A DNA stretch of 32,692 nt, taken from assembly GCA_037443425.1 (NCBI GenBank), contig JBBIOI010000026.1, positions 1-32,692 on the forward strand, in the 5' to 3' direction. The stretch comes from JBBIOI01 sp037443425 (GTDB lineage: Bacteria > Desulfobacterota > BSN033 > UBA1163). The translations under genes were made by a program, and so were the position numbers. Shown here in pieces: positions 7,610 through 16,404 of this stretch; positions within the stretch are counted from its first letter, which is position 1; every line of letters begins with the position of its first letter. The notes beneath the pieces were generated by a model. The model searched no databases and was not told the origin of the DNA. It worked only from the letters and a program-made list of their open reading frames with translations.

Positions 7610-7720
7610 ATGGATATTCTAATGAAAGAACTTGCAACATTTAATCTATTTATCATATGGCTTGTCATCTTTGGAGGCTTTGCCTTTTTAAAGATAATTA
7701 AAAGAAATCTTTTTGAATAG
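7610..7720 (+). CDS. Tiny single-pass membrane protein, 36 aa
   Basis: Translation gives 36 residues starting MDILMKELATFNLF, with one hydrophobic helix (about residues 11-27, FNLFIIWLVIFGGFAFL) and a basic end KIIKRNLFE. AAAGGAG (7597-7603) lies 6 bp before the ATG, and a sigma-54 promoter lies 31 bp upstream. A second small gene follows 11 bp later. The signals on both sides make this a real gene despite its size. I do not recognise the family. The charge pattern suggests insertion in the inner membrane with the C-terminus in the cytoplasm. Its regulation points to envelope or metal stress; the function is unknown. Confidence 0.72.
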   Translation: MDILMKELATFNLFIIWLVIFGGFAFLKIIKRNLFE

Positions 7721-7731
7721 AGGGGTAAATT

Positions 7732-7893
7732 ATGGAAAAATTATTGACCCGAGATATTTTCCAGATTGAATTGGGAAGATCAGAGTCCAAAAAGATCGAG
7801 ATAAATCTGGAGAGGGTGGCTGTTTGGACTTTGATTTTTACAAATGCATTTTTTGTGTCATATTTCTTTGCAAAACTTTTTAAATTAGTTTAA
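7732..7893 (+). CDS. Small membrane protein, 53 aa
   Basis: 53 residues starting MEKLLTRDIFQIEL. A charged, amphipathic N-terminal third (GRSESKKIEINLER, 15-28) precedes one hydrophobic helix (about 29-47, with WTLIFTNAFFVSYFF) and a short basic end (KLFKLV). AGGGG (7721-7725) sits 6 bp before the ATG. It follows the 36-aa gene by 11 bp and should share its sigma-54 transcript. The stop is 4 bp from the end of the convergent hydrolase gene. I do not recognise it; the tandem with another single-helix protein suggests a two-subunit membrane complex or a regulator of a membrane enzyme. Confidence 0.72.
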   Translation: MEKLLTRDIFQIELGRSESKKIEINLERVAVWTLIFTNAFFVSYFFAKLFKLV

Positions 7894-7897
7894 AATA

Positions 7898-8443
7898 TTA
7901 CTTAAGAAATTTTGAAAGACGTCTAAACTCTTCAGTCCCAGCCTCCTTCAATAATTGGAAGGCGATTATCTCAGTGGTTGAGATGATCGCCCCTTTTTTT
8001 TCCATCCACCTTAGGGCAATTTCCCAATCCAGTTTTCTTCTTGAGCATATTGCATCTGCTACTACATGAACTTCATATCCTTTTTCTATCAAGTCATTTG
8101 TTGTCTGAAGTACACATACATGGGTTTCTATCCCGGTCATAATAATCTGTTTTCGATCTGTTTCCATCAATTTTTCGTTAAACGATTTCTCTCCGCAACA
8201 GCTAAAGCTTAACTTTTCGATCGGTGAAAGATCGACAAGATCATCCTTAATATCTCTGATTGTTCTTCCAAGACCCTTTGGATACTGTTCTGTAAGGATG
8301 ATAGGAATTCCCATCTCTTTTGCAAATATTATATTTGTTCTAATATTTTTTATCGTTCTTTTAGCAACCTCCTGATCCATCTGTTTCATTAGAGACTCTT
8401 GGAGATCAATAACAATAAGAACTGCTTTATCCCTTTTTACCAT
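7898..8443 (-). CDS. Isochorismatase-family cysteine hydrolase
   Basis: 181 residues from the ATG at 8443, chosen because CTCCC on the plus strand gives a strong GGGAGG Shine-Dalgarno 6 bp upstream; the in-frame ATG at 8485 would add 14 residues without a comparable site. The family triad is visible: Asp13 in VIDLQ, Lys77 in EKLSF and Cys110 in TGIETHVCVLQT, with the cis-peptide GIE preceding it. These enzymes (YcaC, nicotinamidase and relatives) hydrolyse amides or vinyl ethers by a cysteine nucleophile; the substrate here is not predictable. The short C-terminal form fits the YcaC-like branch. It is convergent with the small-protein operon and apparently monocistronic. Confidence 0.88.
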   Translation of the reverse strand: MVKRDKAVLIVIDLQESLMKQMDQEVAKRTIKNIRTNIIFAKEMGIPIILTEQYPKGLGRTIRDIKDDLVDLSPIEKLSFSCCGEKSFNEKLMETDRKQIIMTGIETHVCVLQTTNDLIEKGYEVHVVADAICSRRKLDWEIALRWMEKKGAIISTTEIIAFQLLKEAGTEEFRRLSKFLK

Positions 8444-8513
8444 TTGTGCCTCCCTTTTGATATTTTTTAAAAAAGTATCATACAATTATTAATAGAATTT
8501 CAACTTTTTATTA

Positions 8514-8590
8514 AGATCTCTCAAAAAGTCTTTTAAAGAAATGGGGAGGTAAATTACAAAAAGATTTTCAAATAGTTTTTCAGATATTCT
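8514..8590 (+). repeat. Terminal-inverted-repeat element A (77 bp, MITE-like)
   Basis: The left end AGATCTCTCAAAAAGTC and the right end AAATAGTTTTTCAGATATTCT are imperfect inverted copies and match the ends of the larger elements at 18721, 20997 and 21191. The element is flanked by TATTA on both sides (8509-8513 and 8591-8595), a 5-bp target duplication. The interior GGGGAGGT block is shared with the other copies. A TTGACT hexamer begins 12 bp beyond the right end. Confidence 0.65.
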
Positions 8591-8602
8591 TATTAAAAGG
8601 GG

Positions 8603-8630
8603 TTGACTTTTTTTATAAATAATTTACTCT
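8603..8630 (+). promoter_or_regulatory. Weak sigma-70-type promoter for the purine operon
   Basis: TTGACT (8603-8608), a 16-bp spacer and TACTCT (8625-8630) lie 23 bp before the ATG at 8653. The -35 is good and the -10 poor. It lies immediately downstream of repeat element A. Confidence 0.35.
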
Positions 8631-8652
8631 CCTATAGTGAGGTAGAGAAAAG

Positions 8653-9318
8653 ATGAAAACTGATAAAGAGAAACCTCGAATCCTCGTATTTGCAAGTGGA
8701 GATGAAAAGGGAGGTGGGTCTGGATTCCAGGAGTTGGTTGAGTTTTCTCGAACAGATCCTCCAGTACTTGATGCTCAAATTGTTGGGGTTGTATCGAACC
8801 ACCCTCACGGAGGGGTGAGAAAAAGGGCAGATTCCTTAGGGATCCCTTTCGAATACTGGTCAGGACCTTTTAATGAAGAAGGTTATAGGTCATTCTTTGA
8901 AAAATATAAAGCTGATTATGTTATGTGTTCTGGTTGGTTAAAGTTTGTAAAGGGACTTCCAGCCGAAAGGACTGTAAATATCCATCCAGGTCCGCTGCCC
9001 CAGTTTGGTGGCCCTGGGATGTATGGTAGACATGTCCATGAGGCAGTTATTGCCTCTTACAGGAGGAGAGAGATAAAACAAAGCGCTGTAACAATGCATT
9101 TTGTTGATGAGGTCGCATATGATCATGGTCCTATAATATTCCAGATGCCTATATTGATAAGACCTGATGATGATGCTGAAAGCCTGGCAAAGAGAGTTAA
9201 TGAAAAGGAACGCGCCTGGCAAAGTTACATACTAAACCTTGTTGTTCATGGCCATATATATCTGAGGGATGGAAAGGTCTTCTATGATAGTGTTGCTGTA
9301 AGGAGGCTTTTTTACTGA
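8653..9318 (+). CDS. purN: Phosphoribosylglycinamide formyltransferase-like protein (PurN family)
   Basis: 221 residues with the formyltransferase fold. The nucleotide-binding start is ILVFASGDEKGGGSGFQELV (10-29), with a glycine-rich insertion compared with the usual SGxGSN. The catalytic trio is present: Asn109 and His111 in NIHPGPLP, and Asp157 in AYDHGPII. PurN transfers formyl from 10-formyl-tetrahydrofolate to GAR, giving FGAR, which is the substrate of the PurL enzyme encoded next, one base beyond the stop. That coupling supports the assignment. Compared with E. coli PurN the phosphate loop and the GGPGMYGRHVHEAV segment are unusual, so it belongs to a divergent PurN branch. GAGG at 8639-8642 supports the start. 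Confidence 0.85.
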   Translation: MKTDKEKPRILVFASGDEKGGGSGFQELVEFSRTDPPVLDAQIVGVVSNHPHGGVRKRADSLGIPFEYWSGPFNEEGYRSFFEKYKADYVMCSGWLKFVKGLPAERTVNIHPGPLPQFGGPGMYGRHVHEAVIASYRRREIKQSAVTMHFVDEVAYDHGPIIFQMPILIRPDDDAESLAKRVNEKERAWQSYILNLVVHGHIYLRDGKVFYDSVAVRRLFY

Positions 9319-9319
9319 G

Positions 9320-12300
9320 ATGTATCATTTCTTTTTAAAAAAGGATGAGAATCTTGAATACTGCTTCAATGTTGAGACCATAGCTCCATTAAATGAAGAA
9401 GAACTTTCTACCCTTAGGTATATTTTAGCAGACGGCTTTGTAGAAAGAAGTATTTCTACCGAACCCCTTAACCCAGAAGGCCTTGAGGTGATTGAAGTTG
9501 GTCCAAGAATGAATTTTGCAACTGCATTTTCTACAAATCTGGTATCTATCTGTCATGCCTGTGGACTCAAAAAGGTTATACGAATTGAAAGATCTCGGAG
9601 ATATTACCTCTCGGCAGATATAGATAAAGAGGAATTTATTAAAAGTCGTTATGATAGAATGACAGAGTGTATTTATGAACATCCAATCGAATCATTCGAG
9701 TCAGGGATTATTCCTGAACCTGTTTTTTATGTTCCACTAATGGAGAAGGGTTTAAAGGCGTTTGAAGAGATCCCTGGACTTGCTATGGATGAATGGGATA
9801 AGAATCTATACTATGAATATTTTGTAAGAGATGAAAAAAGAAATCCTACTATTGTAGAGATAAGAGACCTCGATAATGCCAACAGTGAACACTCCCGTCA
9901 TGGTTATTTCAAAGGTATACAGATTATAGATGGCATTCAGATGCCACAGTCACTTCTTGAGATTGTTAAATCAACATTGAAGGCAAATCCCTCAAATAGT
10001 ATCATAGCCTTCAAAGATAATTCGAGTGGTATAAAGGGGTACGAATGCTGGACGATCCTACCTGAAAGGCCAGGCAGACCATCTCCCTTTGAAAAGAAAA
10101 AGGTTTATTATCATATCATATTTACGGCTGAAACACATAATTTTCCAACAGGAATAGCCCCTTTCCCAGGGGCTGAAACAGGAACTGGAGGAAGGATACG
10201 CGATGTACATGCCACTGGAAGAGGAGGTCTTGTTGTTGCAGGAACAACAGGCTATTGTGTGGCAAACCTGAAGATTCCTGGATATGAATTACCATGGGAG
10301 AATAAGTCTTTTATCTATCCTTCAAATATAGCTTCTGCCCTGGAGATTGAAATCAAGGCAAGTGATGGAGCAAGTGATTATGGAAATAAATTTGGGGAAC
10401 CTGTGATTTTAGGCTTTACACGTTCTTTTGAACAGAGACTCCCAAATGGAGAACGCTGGGGATGGATTAAACCAATTATGTTCACAGGTGGAATTGGTCA
10501 GATAGATGACAGACATATAGAAAAAGGTGAACCGAAGAAAGGGATGCTAATCGTTCAGGTTGGAGGACCTGCCTATGGTATAGGGATTAGCGGAGGTTCT
10601 GCATCGAGTAAACTTCAGGGAGAGAACGTAGAAGAGCTTGACTTCAATGCAGTTCAGCGCGGTGATGCCGAAATGGAGCAGAAACTGAACCGGGTAATTC
10701 GGGCCTGTATAGAAATGGGCGAAGATAACCCGATCATAAGTATTCATGATCAAGGAGCAGGCGGGCCTGCAAATGTTCTAAAAGAGCTGGTTGAAAAGGC
10801 TGGTGGTAGGATTGAATTAAGGCGTATCAAACTTGGGGACCCAACCCTATCCGTATTAAAGATATGGATAGCAGAATATCAGGAGAGATGTGGATTTCTG
10901 ATATCACCCGAGAGGATAGATGAGTTCAGATCGATCTGTGAACGAGAAAAGGTTAATTGTGAGATTCTCGGTGAAGTGACAGGAGATGGCAGGTTTATTG
11001 TACATGATGAAAAAGATGACACCATTCCTGTCAATCTCGACCTTAAAAAGGTGTTGGGCAATATGCCACAAAAGGTATTTCGTGATGAAAGGATTTCACC
11101 TGTGCTCCAACCGCTTGAATTACCCGATCAATTAACAATTAAGGAGGCACTTTATCGAGTTCTTAGAAATCTCTCAGTCGGTTCAAAAAGGTTTTTAACT
11201 AATAAGGTTGATCGAAGTGTAACAGGTTTGATTGCACAACAACAATGCTGTGGTCCATTACAACTCACTGTTGGAGATGTAGCTGTCATAGCCCAGAGTC
11301 ATTTTGGGTTGACAGGTGCAGCCACATCTATTGGAGAACAACCAATAAAGATGCTTATCGATCCCAAGGCAGGGGCTCGGATGGCTGTAGCTGAGGCACT
11401 GACCAATATCGTATGGGCAAAGATAAGTGATTTCGAGGATATAAAATGTTCGGCCAACTGGATGTGGGCTCCAAAGCTTCCTGGAGAAGGGGCTGCCCTG
11501 TTTGATGCTGTCTGTGCTATAAGGGATCTGATGGTAAAGTTAGGAATTGCTGTGGATGGGGGAAAGGATAGCCTCTCTATGGCCACTCGAGTAAAGGATG
11601 AGATTGTAAAGTCTCCTCGTGAGCTTGTTATATCTGCCTATGCTACCATGCCTGATATCACAAAGGTTGTAACCCCTGATATTAAAATGCCCGGCAGTAG
11701 TTATCTCCTTTTTATAGATCTTGGAGGGGGACATGTTAGACTTGGTGGATCTGCATTGGCCCATGTTTATGGACAGATCGGTAATGATACACCTGATGTC
11801 GAGGATCCAGAGAGTCTAAGGCGTTCATTTCATGCAATTCAGACATTGATACAGAAGGATTTAATACTTGCAGGACATGATGTAAGTGATGGAGGTTTAA
11901 TTACAACGCTTCTTGAGATGGCATTTTCAGGGAATTGCGGTCTTTTGCTAGAAATGGAAGGAGACCATAGCCCGATCGAAAGATTCTTTGCTGAAGAATT
12001 GGGATTGGTGATAGAATGTTATAAAAATGATTTAAAAGAAGTGTTAGATATATTTGATTCTTTTAGTATCTCTCCAAAATTGATAGGTGAGACACTTGCC
12101 GAGAAGAAGATTATTGTGAGATATAATTCAGACGTTGTTCTTGAAGAGGATATGCGCCTGCTTCGAGAGTGGTGGGAGGAGACTTCTTATCAGATAGAAC
12201 GTCTTCAGATGAATCCGAAATGCGCAGATGAGGAGAGAAAGAATATCTTTGATCGTAAGGGACCAGCCTATAGAATCACGTTTGAGTCAGAGCCTACCCC

Positions 12301-13138
12301 AGAAGTCTTTCTAAAAAGAGAGGATAAACCAGAGGTTGCGATATTAAGGGAAGAAGGTAGCAATGGTGATCGTGAGATGACCTCAGCTTTTTATCAAGCA
12401 GGCTTTAGGCCATGGGATATTACGATGACCGATTTGATAAGCGGGGATATTACACTTGATCGTTTTAGGGGGCTTGTTGCTGTTGGTGGATTTTCCTATG
12501 CAGATGTTCCTGAAAGTGCAAAAGGATGGGCAGCGGTAATCAGATTTAATGAGAGATTAAAAAGGATGTTTGAAGAGTTTTATAATCGGCACGACACCTT
12601 TACGCTTGGTGTATGCAATGGTTGTCAACTATTTGCACTTCTTGGATGGATACCATGGCCAGGTATACCTGATGAGAAACAGCCTCGTTTTGTTAGAAAC
12701 CTATCAGGTCGTTTTGAATCTCGATGGGTAACTGTAAAAATATTGGAAAGTCCTGCTATTATGCTTAAAGGTATGGCTGGTTCTATACTTGGAATATGGG
12801 TGGCTCATGGTGAAGGAAGGCTTCACTGTCCTGATGAGACCTTATTGGATGAAATAATATATAAAGGGCTTGTCAGTTTAGTCTATGTTGATGACAATGG
12901 AGAAACGGACACAAGGATATCTCATAGTTATCCATTTAATCCAAATGGGTCACCATTCGGGATTACTGGTATTTGTAGTCCTGATGGGAGACATCTTGCC
13001 ATGATGCCCCATCCTGAAAGAACCTTCCTCAAATGGCAATGGGCATGGATGCCAAGGCATTTAGAGAGAAGCCTCAAGGCATCACCCTGGATACGAATGT
13101 TTCAGAACGTAAGACAATGGTGTGACGAGGTAAGATAG
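9320..13138 (+). CDS. purL: Phosphoribosylformylglycinamidine synthase, large fused form (PurL with C-terminal glutaminase)
   Basis: 1272 residues, the single-chain form of FGAM synthase (FGAR + glutamine + ATP to FGAM). The PurS-like N-terminal region is followed by the linker and synthase domains with NSEHSRH (188-194) and FTAETHNFPTG (from 268), GTGGRIRD, two AIRS-type halves, and QDGGKDSLSM-type motifs near 745. From about 1003 a class-I glutamine amidotransferase domain follows, with nucleophile Cys1099 in GVCNGCQL and His1231/Glu1233 in PHPERTF. NSEHSRH, with Ser where E. coli has Cys, and long stretches such as GLVAQQQC-type wording recall the eukaryotic PFAS enzyme. It starts 1 bp after the PurN-like gene and is followed after 5 bp by the UbiA gene. 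All catalytic residues are intact. Confidence 0.96.
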   Translation: MYHFFLKKDENLEYCFNVETIAPLNEEELSTLRYILADGFVERSISTEPLNPEGLEVIEVGPRMNFATAFSTNLVSICHACGLKKVIRIERSRRYYLSADIDKEEFIKSRYDRMTECIYEHPIESFESGIIPEPVFYVPLMEKGLKAFEEIPGLAMDEWDKNLYYEYFVRDEKRNPTIVEIRDLDNANSEHSRHGYFKGIQIIDGIQMPQSLLEIVKSTLKANPSNSIIAFKDNSSGIKGYECWTILPERPGRPSPFEKKKVYYHIIFTAETHNFPTGIAPFPGAETGTGGRIRDVHATGRGGLVVAGTTGYCVANLKIPGYELPWENKSFIYPSNIASALEIEIKASDGASDYGNKFGEPVILGFTRSFEQRLPNGERWGWIKPIMFTGGIGQIDDRHIEKGEPKKGMLIVQVGGPAYGIGISGGSASSKLQGENVEELDFNAVQRGDAEMEQKLNRVIRACIEMGEDNPIISIHDQGAGGPANVLKELVEKAGGRIELRRIKLGDPTLSVLKIWIAEYQERCGFLISPERIDEFRSICEREKVNCEILGEVTGDGRFIVHDEKDDTIPVNLDLKKVLGNMPQKVFRDERISPVLQPLELPDQLTIKEALYRVLRNLSVGSKRFLTNKVDRSVTGLIAQQQCCGPLQLTVGDVAVIAQSHFGLTGAATSIGEQPIKMLIDPKAGARMAVAEALTNIVWAKISDFEDIKCSANWMWAPKLPGEGAALFDAVCAIRDLMVKLGIAVDGGKDSLSMATRVKDEIVKSPRELVISAYATMPDITKVVTPDIKMPGSSYLLFIDLGGGHVRLGGSALAHVYGQIGNDTPDVEDPESLRRSFHAIQTLIQKDLILAGHDVSDGGLITTLLEMAFSGNCGLLLEMEGDHSPIERFFAEELGLVIECYKNDLKEVLDIFDSFSISPKLIGETLAEKKIIVRYNSDVVLEEDMRLLREWWEETSYQIERLQMNPKCADEERKNIFDRKGPAYRITFESEPTPEVFLKREDKPEVAILREEGSNGDREMTSAFYQAGFRPWDITMTDLISGDITLDRFRGLVAVGGFSYADVPESAKGWAAVIRFNERLKRMFEEFYNRHDTFTLGVCNGCQLFALLGWIPWPGIPDEKQPRFVRNLSGRFESRWVTVKILESPAIMLKGMAGSILGIWVAHGEGRLHCPDETLLDEIIYKGLVSLVYVDDNGETDTRISHSYPFNPNGSPFGITGICSPDGRHLAMMPHPERTFLKWQWAWMPRHLERSLKASPWIRMFQNVRQWCDEVR

Positions 13139-13143
13139 TTTGG

Positions 13144-14091
13144 ATGAATCTTTATAAACGTGAATCAATGAGATTTCAAAATATAAAATACCTTTTTTAT
13201 ATCTGGAGACTTTCGAGGATTCCATTTCTTTCTGTAGGGATTTTACCATTGATTTTAGGATTTGTCCTAGCAGTAAAATCGGGTTATAAGGGTCCAATTG
13301 AGCTTTATTTAATTTCAACTATTACTGTTTTGTTAATTATGGAGATGACCTATTATTTGGGAGAGTCAAATGACCTTGAGGGGGATAGATTAAATAAGGA
13401 CTTCAATAAATTTTCAGGTGGCTCAAGAGTCCTTATAAATGGAAAGGTCCCAAGATCAGTTCCAATCATATTAGGTTATGTATGTCTATTAGGGGCACTC
13501 ATTCTCATAATTTATATCTATCTCTTTTTTAAAAGAGACTCAAGAATATTTTTACTCGGGGCAATAGGTATTCTTTCAGGATACTTTTATTCGAGTAAAC
13601 CATTCAAGTTCTCTCACCGCGGGATTGGAGAGATTCTCATAGCAATTTGTTATGGTTGGCTTCCAATAGCATCAGGATTTTTTATCATCACAGGCTTCTT
13701 TTCAAAGGATATCATAACACTTTCTATCCCTGTTGGATTATCTATATTCAACGTAATATTGATCAATGAATTTCCTGATGAAGAGGCTGATAGAGCAATC
13801 GGAAAAAGGACCATAGTAGTTCGTTTTGGCAAAGAAAGGGCTGCAGATTTATATATAGGTATCTCTCTTTTTACAGGGCTTTCATTTATTAAGGTGGTTA
13901 CGATGTTCTATAAACAATCTCCATGGATATGGATTATATCAGCCTTACCTATTCTATTAATTACTCTCAATATCGTAGATGTATGGAAAGAAAGGTTTCG
14001 CGAAAGGGATAGGCTTGAGAAGATATGTTTAAATACATTATTAGTCAATCTTCTTATAACTATGTCTTTAACAGTCGGACATCTCTTTTAA
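13144..14091 (+). CDS. UbiA-family polyprenyltransferase
   Basis: 315 residues with about nine membrane helices. Both Asp-rich motifs that bind the prenyl diphosphate through magnesium are present: NDLEGDRLNKD (76-86) and NEFPDEEAD (208-216), the latter followed by RAIGKRTIVVRFG as in MenA-type enzymes. It should prenylate an aromatic or related acceptor in the inner membrane; MenA-like quinone synthesis is one possibility, but UbiA relatives make many products and no partner gene is here. The start is 5 bp after the PurL stop; a second ATG at 13168 (residue 9) is also possible. It is probably translated as part of the purine operon. Confidence 0.85.
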   Translation: MNLYKRESMRFQNIKYLFYIWRLSRIPFLSVGILPLILGFVLAVKSGYKGPIELYLISTITVLLIMEMTYYLGESNDLEGDRLNKDFNKFSGGSRVLINGKVPRSVPIILGYVCLLGALILIIYIYLFFKRDSRIFLLGAIGILSGYFYSSKPFKFSHRGIGEILIAICYGWLPIASGFFIITGFFSKDIITLSIPVGLSIFNVILINEFPDEEADRAIGKRTIVVRFGKERAADLYIGISLFTGLSFIKVVTMFYKQSPWIWIISALPILLITLNIVDVWKERFRERDRLEKICLNTLLVNLLITMSLTVGHLF

Positions 14092-14112
14092 TTTTTAATG
14101 TGAGGGGAAGAA

Positions 14113-15249
14113 ATGGAAGAAATTCAAATGATTTTTAATAAGGTTAATTCGTATATTAAGGAGGGGAGATCAGAGGATGAAATCCTTCAGTTTCTCCAGT
14201 CTTCATTGAGGAAAGATCCTGAAAGAGATGAGAGTTTAATAGAACTTCTTTCAAATATTTCGGATCCTAAAATAGCACAAGTACTATCTAAGATGCTTTT
14301 ATTGACAGATGACAAAAGATTAAAAAAGGCAATTCGACGCTCACTTTACCGATTAAAGAGTAAAGGGGTTTTGTTTGAAGAAGTCCAATTACAGCAAGAG
14401 CCAGTATTTAAACCCTTACCAGCAGAGCCTCCAATGGCTTTTATTAATAATTACGATTTTCTATGGGATAGATTTTTAATACTTAAAATCCCTTCTCATC
14501 TAAAACCAACTATTTATATATTTGGTTTGATAAATGATAATGAAGGATTAATTAAAATTGGGGTAAATTATTTTTCAAAGAAGGAATTTCTCCAATTCCT
14601 TGAGGATATTAAAAAGGATAGCGCAACCCCTGTTATAGAGATAGATCCTCATTATGGGGCCTTTCTTTTAATGGAGGCTTATAAATTAAGTATTAAGAAA
14701 GGGGATTATTTAAAAAACTTTTCTCAATTTAAGCCAGAAATCGAAAGAATAAAAAAGGATTTTGATAAACCTTTAATCTACTCATATTTGAATCTGGGAG
14801 AGTTTGAGCAGAATGATATTCTTTTAAGAAAAGACAGGGAACTTTTAAATAAAGATATTTTTAAAACTTGGTTTATAGAGGAGGATCTAATTCGCCCATA
14901 TGTTAATGAGGTATTGAATGCCGAGGATTCAAGACTTATTCTCAATGAAACTCAAAGGAGAGAAAGATTTATGGGTATTTATGAGAGGGCCCTCTTTGAG
15001 TTATTTTCAGGAGAGAGGAGATTTATATATAAAAAAAGACTTGAGGAGACAGCATATTTTCTCTTAAAAATAGGGATGGAAGAAGAGGCTCGAGTCTCTT
15101 TAGCTGTAGCAATGGATATTGAAAAACCATTGAATAGATTACAACCAAATCAATTTCTTCTTCAACTGGTTATAAAATCAATTCTGAGTTATTTGGAGGA
15201 GACCCATGAAGAGAAAGCCAAAGATGTTTCATTAATTATTAAGCCTTGA
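14113..15249 (+). CDS. Protein of unknown function, all-helical, 378 aa
   Basis: A charged, soluble protein with no signal peptide and no cysteine. The first 100 residues look like short alpha-helical repeats of HEAT/armadillo type (SLIELLSNISDPKIAQVLSKM, then DDKRLKKAIRRSLYRLKSKG), followed by a Pro-rich linker (about 98-110) and a mixed domain of about 270 residues (WDRFLILKIPSHLKPTIYIFGL...). GAGGGGAAG sits just before the ATG. It lies 21 bp after UbiA and 45 bp before the AsmA-like gene in the same direction. I do not recognise it. The repeat-like N-terminus suggests protein binding. Confidence 0.8.
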   Translation: MEEIQMIFNKVNSYIKEGRSEDEILQFLQSSLRKDPERDESLIELLSNISDPKIAQVLSKMLLLTDDKRLKKAIRRSLYRLKSKGVLFEEVQLQQEPVFKPLPAEPPMAFINNYDFLWDRFLILKIPSHLKPTIYIFGLINDNEGLIKIGVNYFSKKEFLQFLEDIKKDSATPVIEIDPHYGAFLLMEAYKLSIKKGDYLKNFSQFKPEIERIKKDFDKPLIYSYLNLGEFEQNDILLRKDRELLNKDIFKTWFIEEDLIRPYVNEVLNAEDSRLILNETQRRERFMGIYERALFELFSGERRFIYKKRLEETAYFLLKIGMEEEARVSLAVAMDIEKPLNRLQPNQFLLQLVIKSILSYLEETHEEKAKDVSLIIKP

Positions 15250-15294
15250 AATTGATATGAAAAAATTTCTCATGGGTCAATAATGGAGTGAATT

Positions 15295-16404
15295 ATGAAG
15301 AAATGGTTAATCATAATCGGAATCGTTGCGATTGTTTTAGTTTCAGCATATTTAACACTTTCCTTTTTTGCTGTTAGATTGATTCAGGAACAAATACAGA
15401 AACTCATTGGACCAGGGTTGACTATAAAATGGATAAAGCTTAAGCCAACTTACCTTTCAGTAGGTGGGATTAGATATGAAAATCCAAATTTTAAAAAGAT
15501 CTTCCTTGATATAGAGAAGATAATGATCTATCCAGATATCTTTTCTCTATTGAAAAAATCTATAAAGATAAATCGAATCTCAATTATCAAACCTTATTTC
15601 ATAATTTACAGGTCCGATCAGGGAAAGATATTTTTCCCTCTACCCGATATTGGGACAAAAGAAGAAAGAGGAGATAAGGAAGGAAGACCACAGCCTATTA
15701 GTATTTATATTGAAAACATAAAGGTCGAAGATGGAAGAGTCCATTTTGAAGATGAAAAGACAATTGGCCCACCGGCTAAGATAAGATTCGATGGACTGAG
15801 TTTAAGTATAAACAATATTCATTACCCATTCGCTTCAACAAATTCTCCGATAACATTGCAGACAAAGATTAAAGGGGAGAATATGGATGGGAGTTTGGAA
15901 ACAAAAGGCTGGATTAATATAAAGAGTATGGATTTAGAAGCAGATTTGAAGGTTCGTAATATTGAAATAAAGATATTTGAACCCTACTATAGAAGCAAGA
16001 TTTCAGCAGAAATTGAAAAGGGTTATATGAATATGGATACGAAGATTTCTTTAAAGAATAGGTTTATTGATGCACCCGGAGAGATGGAGATTGTTGATCT
16101 AAAGATACATGAGGGTGGAGCGATCTTTTATATTCCAGCAAAGATCCTTATATCAAGACTGAAAGACAGAGAAAACAGGATTAAGTTTAAGTTCCGTGTA
16201 AATGGAAATATGGATGATCCAAGGTTCAATATAAATGAGAGTTTACTAACGAGAATAGGGCTTTCTCTGGCAGAGACACTCGGTTTACCAATAAAAATAG
16301 TAGGGGAGAAGATCATTGAGGGGACAGGTGTATCTGCTGAAAAGTTTATAGAAGGGATAAAAAAGATTGAAGAATTACTTAAGAGAAAAAGATCCAGCCA
16401 ATGA
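15295..16404 (+). CDS. AsmA/DUF748-like envelope protein
   Basis: 369 residues with an N-terminal membrane anchor (about 4-26) and a long beta-rich periplasmic part. The order LIGPGLTIKWIKLKPTYLSV, then ILDIEKIMIYPDIFSLL-type strands, a SINRISIIKPYFIIYR strand and IYIENIKVEDGRVHFED is the repeating beta-taco pattern of the AsmA/DUF748 group. Members such as YhdP and TamB bridge inner and outer membranes and move phospholipid; this is a short member. It overlaps the following hydrolase gene by 4 bp (ATGA), so they are translationally coupled. Family assignment rests on pattern, with no catalytic residues to check. Confidence 0.72.
   Translation: MKKWLIIIGIVAIVLVSAYLTLSFFAVRLIQEQIQKLIGPGLTIKWIKLKPTYLSVGGIRYENPNFKKIFLDIEKIMIYPDIFSLLKKSIKINRISIIKPYFIIYRSDQGKIFFPLPDIGTKEERGDKEGRPQPISIYIENIKVEDGRVHFEDEKTIGPPAKIRFDGLSLSINNIHYPFASTNSPITLQTKIKGENMDGSLETKGWINIKSMDLEADLKVRNIEIKIFEPYYRSKISAEIEKGYMNMDTKISLKNRFIDAPGEMEIVDLKIHEGGAIFYIPAKILISRLKDRENRIKFKFRVNGNMDDPRFNINESLLTRIGLSLAETLGLPIKIVGEKIIEGTGVSAEKFIEGIKKIEELLKRKRSSQ

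Noticed and set aside
8444..8485. Longer start for the isochorismatase-family gene
   Set aside because: The 14 extra codons cover the GGGAGG ribosome binding site of the ATG at 8443 and have no good site of their own.
9425..12000. Several antisense open frames of 60-95 codons within purL
   Set aside because: They are shadows of a fully conserved coding frame and lack ribosome binding sites.
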